A stretch of 7,402 nt of DNA from Saprospiraceae bacterium (GTDB lineage: Bacteria > Bacteroidota > Bacteroidia > Chitinophagales > Saprospiraceae), in contig JABWAJ010000279.1 of the NCBI GenBank assembly GCA_013361075.1, positions 1-7,402 on the forward strand, read 5' to 3'. The translations under genes were made by a program, and so were the position numbers. This document shows positions 1-5,416 of this stretch, piece after piece. Below the pieces are notes generated by a model. The model searched no databases and was not told the origin of the DNA. It worked only from the letters and a program-made list of their open reading frames with translations. Every line of letters starts with the position of its first letter. Position 1 is the first letter of the stretch.

Positions 1-112
1 TACTTTCTACCCTCTACTTTCTACCCTCTACTTTCTACCCTCTACTTTCTACCCTCTACTTTCTACCCTCTACTTTCTACCCTCTACTTTCTACCCTCTG
101 CTTTCTACCCAC
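1..112. repeat. 14-bp tandem repeat tract (8 copies), continuing off the left edge
   Basis: The unit TACTTTCTACCCTC is repeated head to tail. Copies 1 to 7 (positions 1-98) are identical, and copy 8 (99-112) has two changes (TGCTTTCTACCCAC). A degenerate partial copy, TACTTA, follows at 113. Each unit is itself two related heptamers, TACTTTC and TACCCTC, so the underlying period is 7. The plus strand is pyrimidine-rich and almost G-free. The tract starts at base 1, so its full length is unknown. It ends 25 nt before the Rieske start codon and therefore lies in that gene's leader or promoter region. Heptameric tandem repeats between genes are known in several Bacteroidota and cyanobacteria; any function here is inference. 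Confidence 0.97.
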
Positions 113-137
113 TACTTAATCCTTTAATCCATCTACC

Positions 138-578
138 ATGAAAAGGAGAGACTTTATTGTGACCGGCAGCCAGGCCGGAGTTGGCATTTGTCTGGCAGCT
201 TTGCTGGGCGAGGGTTGTGCCCCCGCAGCCAAATATGCAGCAATCACTGTGGAGAAAAACAAAATCAGCTTGCGCAAATCGGAGTTTCAGTACACCAAAA
301 AAGGAAAAGTTCAGGAACGAAATTTCCTTTTGATCAAACCCGAAAAGGCTGTGTTTCCCATTTGTCTTTACAAAAAAGGAGAGGAATACATCGCCTGCCT
401 GATGCGCTGTACCCACCAGGATTGCGAAGTAGAGTTGCAGGGTACCCGCTACATTTGCCCCTGCCACGGCAGTGAATTTTCAAACGAAGGAATTGTACTT
501 ACCGGCCCGGCCGAAGAAAATCTGCGCACTTTTAAAACAACACACGATGCGACACATGTCCATATCCTGGTGGCATAA
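138..578 (+). CDS. Rieske [2Fe-2S] protein, bc-type cluster, exported (Tat-like leader)
   Basis: This 146-residue protein carries both Rieske boxes: box I CTHQDC (residues 91-96) and box II CPCHGS (107-112). The cluster ligands should be Cys91, His93, Cys107 and His110. Cys96 and Cys109 match the disulfide pair that marks bc1/b6f-type, high-potential Rieske domains. A Gly-Pro-Ala at 123-125 matches the Pro loop that covers the cluster. The N-terminus MKRRDFIVTG resembles a twin-arginine motif, fitting export of a pre-folded Fe-S protein, and is followed by a short hydrophobic stretch and Cys27. That Cys could carry lipid, but the preceding residues (Gly-Glu-Gly) make a poor lipobox. The start is fixed: an in-frame TAA lies at 117-119 and 138 is the first ATG after it. 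No Shine-Dalgarno is visible. The 3' end overlaps the porin gene. The partner cytochrome is not in the window, so its role as a bc-complex subunit or a stand-alone periplasmic electron carrier is unknown. Confidence 0.92.
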   Translation: MKRRDFIVTGSQAGVGICLAALLGEGCAPAAKYAAITVEKNKISLRKSEFQYTKKGKVQERNFLLIKPEKAVFPICLYKKGEEYIACLMRCTHQDCEVELQGTRYICPCHGSEFSNEGIVLTGPAEENLRTFKTTHDATHVHILVA

Positions 579-1803
579 AAGCAGCCTCCTTTTTTTCCTG
601 ACAGCAGCCTTGCAAACAGCATGGGCTCAAAGTGATACCGGCTGGCTGCAACGCATAGCACCCGTGGCAGATTCTGTACCCGACAAATTGAACATGGACG
701 CTGTTTACGACCGCCCTTTCCTCCAATTGGGCAAAATGCCCATTGCCCTCGGCGGCTACGTGGAAGCCAATACAGCCTGGTTTTCGGAAGATGGCGTTTC
801 GGAGGGGCTTTCGTTTCAAATACCCCGCCTCACCCTTTTTATGTCCTCTACCATTGCCAGGCAAATCAAGTTTTTATCGGAAATAGAATTTGAAGAAGGA
901 GGACGCGAAATCAACATAGAATTCGCCGCTTTAGACCTCCAGTTTCACCCTGCGCTAAACCTTCGTGGCGGGGTGCTGATGAACCCCATCGGGGCCTTCA
1001 ACCAAAACCATGACGGGCCAAAATGGGATTTTGTGGATCGCCCGGTGTCGGCTACCCAAATGCTGCCCGCCACCTGGTCAAATGTGGGCTTTGGGCTGTA
1101 TGGCAAATTTTTTGCCGGCAACTGGACGCTGGGCTATGAAGCTTACCTGAGCAACGGCTTCGACGACAGCATCATCAACAACTCCGAAAACCGAACCTTC
1201 CTGCCCGCCGCCAAAGCCAACCCGGAACGCTTCGAAGAAAGCTTCAACGGTCAACCGCTTAGCACGGTCAAACTAAGCATACGGCAGCAGGACATCGGCG
1301 AAATCGGCTTCTCTTACATGGGCGGTATTTTTAATAAATTTGAAGACGATGGCCTGGTACTCGACCAAAAACGGCGGGTGCATGCCTGGGCCATAGACTG
1401 GAACGCGACCATTCCAAAGCTGGGCACCAAAATTAGCGGCGAATGGGCCTGGGTAAGCGTGGATGTGCCGGAAACCTTCAGCCAGCAGTTTGGCAACCAC
1501 CAGTACGGGGGATTTTTGGATTTCGTGCAGCCAGTATTGCAACGAAAAGTCTTCGGGTGGCCCAAAGCCGTTTTCAGCATCGCCTGCCGATTGGAATACG
1601 TGGACTGGAATGTGGGCGCTTTCCGCGAAACAGGCGGTAACATCGCCGACGATTTCAAGGCCATCGTGCCGGGGCTTAGCTTCCGCCCGGGCGCACAAAC
1701 CGTGCTGCGCCTGAACTACCGCTACCACTGGCAACAGGATTTGCTGGGCAACCCACCTGCACGAACGGCAGGATGGCAGTTTGGGGTGAGTTCGTATTTT
1801 TGA
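547..1803 (+). CDS. Outer-membrane beta-barrel protein, porin-like
   Basis: From the ATG at 547 this is a 418-residue exported protein. Residues 1-27 form a signal peptide with a short Lys-containing start, a Leu/Phe-rich core (LLFFLTAAL) and probable cleavage after Ala-Trp-Ala, before Gln28. The mature part shows alternating hydrophobic and polar residues with many aromatics and Gly, as in transmembrane beta-strands. It ends in Tyr-Phe, the terminal aromatic typical of barrels recognised by the BAM machinery. An internal segment (GAFNQNHDGPKWDFVDRP) resembles Bacteroidota porins of the phosphate-selective OprO/OprP-like group, but the substrate cannot be read from sequence. The frame is open back to 472, but that longer start would put 25 polar residues before the signal peptide and lies deep inside the Rieske gene. 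ATG 547 or 556 is far more likely. Either start overlaps the Rieske stop (578) by 32 or 23 bp, arguing for coupled expression. Confidence 0.82.
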   Translation: MRHMSISWWHKSSLLFFLTAALQTAWAQSDTGWLQRIAPVADSVPDKLNMDAVYDRPFLQLGKMPIALGGYVEANTAWFSEDGVSEGLSFQIPRLTLFMSSTIARQIKFLSEIEFEEGGREINIEFAALDLQFHPALNLRGGVLMNPIGAFNQNHDGPKWDFVDRPVSATQMLPATWSNVGFGLYGKFFAGNWTLGYEAYLSNGFDDSIINNSENRTFLPAAKANPERFEESFNGQPLSTVKLSIRQQDIGEIGFSYMGGIFNKFEDDGLVLDQKRRVHAWAIDWNATIPKLGTKISGEWAWVSVDVPETFSQQFGNHQYGGFLDFVQPVLQRKVFGWPKAVFSIACRLEYVDWNVGAFRETGGNIADDFKAIVPGLSFRPGAQTVLRLNYRYHWQQDLLGNPPARTAGWQFGVSSYF

Positions 1804-1820
1804 CCTGCGATGTGCGTAAA

Positions 1821-1860
1821 GGGGAGTTGTGCAAAGAAGCAAACCTCCTTACACAACCCC
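1821..1860. terminator. Hairpin between convergent genes, possible bidirectional terminator
   Basis: The left arm GGGGAGTTGTG (1821-1831) pairs with CACAACCCC (1852-1860), giving nine base pairs with a two-base AG bulge and a 20-nt loop. It lies 17 nt after the porin stop and 14 nt beyond the PI-PLC stop. On the plus strand the following sequence is T-rich but lacks a clean run of T (AATCACTTCCTATTTT). On the minus strand the stem is followed by TTT. The position suits a shared terminator, but the large loop and weak T tracts keep this tentative. Confidence 0.4.
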
Positions 1861-1874
1861 AATCACTTCCTATT

Positions 1875-3200
1875 TTAATAATAAGGTGCTACCCAAACCA
1901 AATAAAAATTGCTGGCTGAAAAATCACTCGGATACAAATCCGTCAGCTTTATGGAAACTTTGTAATTCCCTGCCCTCGGGAATAAATTCGTGACCTCAAT
2001 TCCACCCATTTCCGGGTAAATAGTTCCTGAATTTCCCCGGCTAAAGTCATGTTTTAAAGTCTTTGGTTCTCCACCGTAGGCATTAGAAACTTCAAGGGTT
2101 ACTTCATCATCGCAGAAGACCGTATCGGGGTTTGCCGACAAAGAAGACAGGAAAAGACGCCCTGTTCCGCAGAAATTGAAGTCAACGTTATTTGAATAAA
2201 AAACATAAGGGCGCGCTTCGTTGGGCATGTTTGCCTGGTTGGATCGGGCCGGTGCCAACAATAACGGAGGCGATTGTTCAACAAAATTCATGTTGATGAG
2301 GTACTCAAGGGCTTGCTGGTTGTAGTCCTTATTGACAAAATCACGGAGCACAACATTGAGATTTGAGCCTGCCGGGTGCTTGGTTACCCAGCCATTTAAA
2401 TCGTCTCTGTAAAAATAATCTTTCACACGGGGTTCGTCGCCCGGTGCAAAGGAAATGCCGGGGGTATTGATCACCTGTGCTACAAACAACTGTTTTGCAT
2501 GCTCCGACGTCTTCCATTCTTTCACCCGATCGTCCAGATAGCTCAAAATCCAGGGAACTTCATGTTTGTTAAAATCCCCATAAGGAGACCAGCGCAGGGT
2601 ATTGTTGTTACCCATCCATTGGTGGCCCAAATTTCCCTTTTCATAAGACCAGAAAAGTACAAATTGCTGCTTTTTTTCTGTTCCCCGCAGTTGACTCCAG
2701 GTAACTTCAGTATTCAAGGTACCATCACCGTTCAAATGTGCCGTAGCAATGCGATCTGTAGAGATGTACTGCAGCAGCAGTCTTACAATTTCGGTTGCTT
2801 GTTCATCATACGCATCGCCCTTTCCCTCATCATCATTCACGTCAATATCCAGAAAAATAACTTCAGTCGGGTGCGCATTGGCAAAAGGAACAATCTCTGT
2901 TTTTAGCACATTTTCAAGTGTATCGAAGTTGATTTTGCTGTGGTGCAGGTAAATTTTTCTATCTCCAACATAGTATTCACGGTGCCATTGGCAGCGCATG
3001 TCAAAGTACCGGATGCCAACATTGAGCTGGTCCATGTAATTTCCACCCTGGGTGATGGCCCCACCGGCTTCGGCAACGAGGTTAGGGATTCCCTCCTGGT
3101 AGGAAGAAGCATCATGACTGCCGGGAATGTAGGTGTCAATAACCCTTAAATCTTGACGCAATTGGGCCATCCAGTTGGCCCGGTCGATAGGATAAGGCAT
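1875..3200 (-). CDS. PI-PLC X-domain phosphodiesterase with C-terminal beta domain
   Basis: This 441-residue protein has the hallmarks of the phosphatidylinositol-specific phospholipase C X domain: IPGSHD at 25-30 (catalytic His29, Asp30), the GIRYFDMR block at 62-69 (Asp67, Arg69) and YLHHS at 84-88 (second His, 86 or 87). Their spacing is close to that of the Bacillus cereus enzyme (His32, Asp67, Arg69, His82). The block HPTEVIFLDID at 110-120 is also typical. The family cleaves phosphoinositides or their glycan anchors to diacylglycerol and a cyclic inositol phosphate; the substrate here is unknown. Residues about 350-441 look like an immunoglobulin/PKD-type beta sandwich, perhaps for binding. 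The start is well bounded: an in-frame TGA lies about 30 nt upstream with no other ATG between. The N-terminus (MPYPIDRANW) is polar, so no signal peptide is visible, which is unusual for the family. The gene is convergent with the porin gene and 161 nt downstream of the LACTB-like gene. Confidence 0.87.
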   Translation of the reverse strand: MPYPIDRANWMAQLRQDLRVIDTYIPGSHDASSYQEGIPNLVAEAGGAITQGGNYMDQLNVGIRYFDMRCQWHREYYVGDRKIYLHHSKINFDTLENVLKTEIVPFANAHPTEVIFLDIDVNDDEGKGDAYDEQATEIVRLLLQYISTDRIATAHLNGDGTLNTEVTWSQLRGTEKKQQFVLFWSYEKGNLGHQWMGNNNTLRWSPYGDFNKHEVPWILSYLDDRVKEWKTSEHAKQLFVAQVINTPGISFAPGDEPRVKDYFYRDDLNGWVTKHPAGSNLNVVLRDFVNKDYNQQALEYLINMNFVEQSPPLLLAPARSNQANMPNEARPYVFYSNNVDFNFCGTGRLFLSSLSANPDTVFCDDEVTLEVSNAYGGEPKTLKHDFSRGNSGTIYPEMGGIEVTNLFPRAGNYKVSIKLTDLYPSDFSASNFYLVWVAPYY

Positions 3201-3302
3201 GTGTATAAGGTTTAGTTTTGAAAAAAATCACTTCACAATAATATCTCAATCTTAGCATAAGCGAAACAATGGCGTGCAAAAAAAATAATCCTTTTGCTTT
3301 TT

Positions 3303-3333
3303 CAAATGTGAATGATGAGGCTGGAAACTTCAA
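3303..3333 (-). promoter_or_regulatory. Possible promoter of the PI-PLC gene
   Basis: Read on the minus strand, TTG (3333-3331) lies 20 nt before CACATTTG (3310-3303). This is one mismatch from the Bacteroidota -7 element TAnnTTTG, at an acceptable spacing from a TTG -33 element. It would give a leader of roughly 95 nt. The rest of the 3201-3361 spacer holds a short AT-rich inverted repeat (GCAAAA/TTTTGC, 3276-3297) and no convincing gene or strong terminator. Confidence 0.22.
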
Positions 3334-3361
3334 CAGCAATGATCATCGGGGGCCAAGGTTG

Positions 3362-4828
3362 CTACGGCACCATCTCCGCCGCAGACTTAAATGTTAGTGT
3401 CAGCGTCCGCGGGCCATTGCCCTGAAAATAGGTCATTTTACCATACTTGATACGCCCATTCACCGGAGGATCGGCATCTACAAAAATAACCCCGTCGGGC
3501 GTCGCCACATAGGCCCTTACCCGGGTGCCATCATACAGAACGACGGGCATGGGCAGTCTTGTTTTGGGCTTGTGTTTGTCAGGGGCAAAATTACCCGCGA
3601 CTTCATTGTTTTCAACCCGCCAGAAATAAATAAATCCTTCCTGAACTGCATCAGACCCATCGCAGGCTTCAAAATAATATTCTCCCAATACAGAGTCTGG
3701 AAGTACTACAAAAGCCTGGTTTTCATCAAAATAATCTGCCAGTGCCATGGTCACCGTTTCAATATGTACCGGCGTATTTCCGGTATTTGACAACATGGAA
3801 ACGATCAGATTCTGTTCCGGATACAAGGCCAGCATGGCGCGCGCACCGGTTTGGCTGCCGCTGTGAAAATCGTGGCGGCGTCCGCGAATGTCTTTAGAAA
3901 GGAACCACCCCAATCCGGCAGGATTCCAGTTGCCCGAAAGGGATACCGTTGGGGTAAAAAGCACCTTTTTTGTCTGCTCGCTAAAAAACACGGAAGAAGG
4001 ATTCAGGTGTGCGCGGCCAAATTCCAGTAAATCAGTCACAGTGGATAAATAACCGCCACCTGCCCATTTATAGGAAGGTCGGGAGTTTTTCACCGACTCC
4101 AGATTGCCTTTTTTATTGATCTGATACGTTAGCGTCATGTTGGTAATGGAGCTGTCGGGGTGGTTGGGCAGGGTATTGTACATGCCCAAAGGATTAAATA
4201 CCTCCCGCTGCATCATGGTCAAAAAGTTTTCACCGCCGGCAACTTCCATCACGGCGCTCAGCAGGGTAAATCCAAATGTGCTGTACTGGAAATTCGTGCC
4301 CGGCGCAAAAACCAACGGATCGCGTATAAAAATGGGCAGGGCATCCCGTATGGTAGGGTAATTTTTAAAATCAATAAGGCTTGTTTTAAAATCGGCATCA
4401 ATGTAATGCCGTACCCCGGAGGTATGGCCTGCCAATTGCCGGGCAGTGACCCCCGCAAAAGCCGGCGGCAAATCGGGCAGGTAAGCCATGATGGAGGTGT
4501 CTAAATGTATCCGCCCTTCCTGATACAGGCGCGCAAGGCCCGCCGCAGTCAGGATTTTAGACAGGCTGGCAATCCGAAACTTCATGGAAGGATTGATCGG
4601 GACGCGTTTTTCAGCATCAGCATAGCCAAATCCATCCTGCCACAAGATGCCGTTGGGGCGCGCCACGCCTGCCGTAATACCGGCTACCTTACTGGTGGTT
4701 CTGACTTCCTGCAGGAGGCGCTTCGACAATTGTATGGCGCGCTCCAGACTGTAATACTGGATGCTATCTTGTGCAGACATGGTTGTAAAAAGCAAAAGCG
4801 CCGCAAAAGCGCATAGATACCTGAACAT
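3362..4828 (-). CDS. LACTB-like serine hydrolase (class C beta-lactamase fold), exported
   Basis: This 488-residue protein has a signal peptide of about 19 residues (hydrophobic AALLLFTT, probable cleavage before Gln20), so it should act in the periplasm or outside the cell. Its catalytic core (about 30-370) is of the beta-lactamase/D-Ala-D-Ala peptidase type: SLSK at 88-91 (nucleophile Ser88, Lys91), Tyr182 in YSTFGF as the YxN-equivalent, and His322-Ser-Gly324 in the KTG position. The blocks QYSTFGFTLL (181-190) and SYKWAGGGYLSTVTDLLEFG (252-271) strongly resemble animal mitochondrial LACTB, more than true AmpC enzymes. LACTB-type enzymes are peptidases or esterases, so antibiotic hydrolysis should not be assumed. 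Residues about 375-488 form an extra beta-rich domain without recognisable motifs. ATG 4828 is chosen because the signal peptide begins there. The 161-nt gap to the PI-PLC gene suggests separate transcription. Confidence 0.9.
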   Translation of the reverse strand: MFRYLCAFAALLLFTTMSAQDSIQYYSLERAIQLSKRLLQEVRTTSKVAGITAGVARPNGILWQDGFGYADAEKRVPINPSMKFRIASLSKILTAAGLARLYQEGRIHLDTSIMAYLPDLPPAFAGVTARQLAGHTSGVRHYIDADFKTSLIDFKNYPTIRDALPIFIRDPLVFAPGTNFQYSTFGFTLLSAVMEVAGGENFLTMMQREVFNPLGMYNTLPNHPDSSITNMTLTYQINKKGNLESVKNSRPSYKWAGGGYLSTVTDLLEFGRAHLNPSSVFFSEQTKKVLFTPTVSLSGNWNPAGLGWFLSKDIRGRRHDFHSGSQTGARAMLALYPEQNLIVSMLSNTGNTPVHIETVTMALADYFDENQAFVVLPDSVLGEYYFEACDGSDAVQEGFIYFWRVENNEVAGNFAPDKHKPKTRLPMPVVLYDGTRVRAYVATPDGVIFVDADPPVNGRIKYGKMTYFQGNGPRTLTLTFKSAAEMVP

Positions 4829-4841
4829 AGGGATTTATGAT

Positions 4842-4855
4842 TTTCAAATTTGAAA
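4842..4855. promoter_or_regulatory. 14-bp perfect palindrome upstream of the LACTB-like gene
   Basis: TTTCAAATTTGAAA is a perfect palindrome centred about 20 nt before the start codon at 4828. Its size and position suit an operator for a dimeric regulator, or a structure in the mRNA leader. It is AT-rich, so chance is possible. A second inverted repeat lies 26 nt further upstream. Confidence 0.3.
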
Positions 4856-4881
4856 CCGGTGCGTTGGGTTCTTACGTTTAC

Positions 4882-4897
4882 TAAACTAAAAAGTTTA
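4882..4897. repeat. Small inverted repeat in the LACTB-like gene leader
   Basis: TAAACT and AGTTTA flank a four-base AAAA spacer (plus strand), a perfect six-base dyad. It lies between the candidate -7 box (4943-4950) and the start codon. It could be a protein-binding site or a weak hairpin. The arms are AT-rich and short. Confidence 0.25.
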
Positions 4898-4942
4898 TTA
4901 ACCGTGATCCTTAGCTATTTCATATTAAAAAGCAACATGGTG

Positions 4943-4950
4943 CAAAATTA
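4943..4950 (-). promoter_or_regulatory. Candidate -7 element for the LACTB-like gene
   Basis: On the minus strand this reads TAATTTTG, an exact match to the Bacteroidota -7 consensus TAnnTTTG. It sits in the spacer at 4829-4994 and would give a leader of about 105-110 nt. No TTG is visible at the usual upstream distance, so this is only half of a consensus promoter. Confidence 0.3.
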
Positions 4951-4994
4951 CATAAAAAGAGCGCTAAGATTTTTGATTCTTACCCGGCTTCATG

Positions 4995-5330
4995 TCAAAG
5001 CGGAATATGATTCAGATTTTTCCAGCTAAGCACTTGTGCCAGGCTTCTCTGTTGTACCTCATCCCCGCCATAAATTAAAAAACTTTCCTCCGGCAAAGCG
5101 CCTGCCAGCGGTTGAAAATATTTTAACCCATCAAAAAAATTTGACACGATGGTTCTTCCTGATTCAATTTCAATAGGAAAAAGCCTGCCGCCCAGATCAA
5201 GCAGCAGATCAATTTCATGTGCGCCGGCAGCATTCCAGAAATAATGCCTGGGAGGTAGGTTCCTGTTGAGGCGGTTTTTCAAAATTTCGTTGATGATAAA
5301 ATTTTCGTGTGATACATGCCCCCGATGAGG
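4995..5330 (-). pseudogene. C-terminal remnant of a DUF4143-type AAA ATPase
   Basis: The frame encodes about 112 residues that look like the end of an ATP-binding protein with a DUF4143 domain. The signature is a PHRG/ENFIINEILKNR stretch, then LPPRHYFWNAAGAHEIDLLL, PIEIESG and FLIYGGDE. Family members are about 380-400 residues long with an N-terminal P-loop ATPase; that whole part is missing. The reading frame is open from 5348 but has no ATG. The only nearby start, TTG at 5280-5282, lies inside the family-like stretch, so it is probably not a true start. An in-frame TAA (5349-5351) closes the frame upstream. The segment before ENF (HVSH, residues from 5318-5307) looks one residue long against the usual RG-x-LFENF pattern, and the EIK of the nuclease-like core reads EIE here. 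Both fit decay, but I recall the family pattern from memory. Expression of a short protein from TTG is not excluded. Confidence 0.72.
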
Positions 5331-5347
5331 TTGCCTAATTTTTGCAG

Positions 5348-5368
5348 ATTAGAAATTGAAGTTCTAAT
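5348..5368. repeat. Inverted repeat at the broken 5' edge of the DUF4143 remnant
   Basis: ATTAGAA (5348-5354) and TTCTAAT (5362-5368) are perfect seven-base arms around a seven-base spacer. The site lies between the end of the glycosyltransferase gene and the DUF4143 remnant, in an AT-rich spacer (about 5331-5416) with no gene. It could be a binding site, a weak hairpin, or a scar near the deletion point. Confidence 0.4.
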
Positions 5369-5416
5369 TTACAAAGACAATAAAACTTCGATGAATCATA
5401 TGGCATGCACGAAAAA

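Noticed and set aside
1..112. CRISPR array
   Set aside because: Units are contiguous with no unique spacers and are only 14 bp long.
1..141. Plus-strand frame open through the repeat and ending in TGA at 139-141, overlapping the Rieske ATG
   Set aside because: The tract has almost no G and T/C-rich repeats are stop-free in all plus frames by composition; the peptide would be a simple repeat with no start in the window.
472..546. Longer start for the porin gene
   Set aside because: It adds 25 polar and basic residues before an otherwise normal signal peptide and lies 107 nt inside the Rieske gene.
1273..1842. 189-codon minus-strand open frame opposite the porin gene
   Set aside because: It runs antisense to a well-supported coding region, has no recognisable domain and is rich in Cys/His/Pro as expected for a shadow frame.
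2499..2906. 135-codon plus-strand frame opposite the PI-PLC gene
   Set aside because: It lies fully antisense to a gene with conserved catalytic motifs and shows no family signature.
3136..3339. 67-codon minus-strand frame overlapping the PI-PLC start
   Set aside because: It overlaps the conserved N-terminus of PI-PLC in another frame and its composition looks random. It could not supply a signal peptide without a frameshift.
3362..4828. Antibiotic-resistance beta-lactamase
   Set aside because: The fold is shared, but the sequence blocks match LACTB-type hydrolases rather than AmpC, so a resistance role is not supported.
5280..5282. TTG as a true start of a 95-residue protein
   Set aside because: Family-like sequence continues in the same frame upstream of the TTG, which points to a truncated gene rather than a short one.
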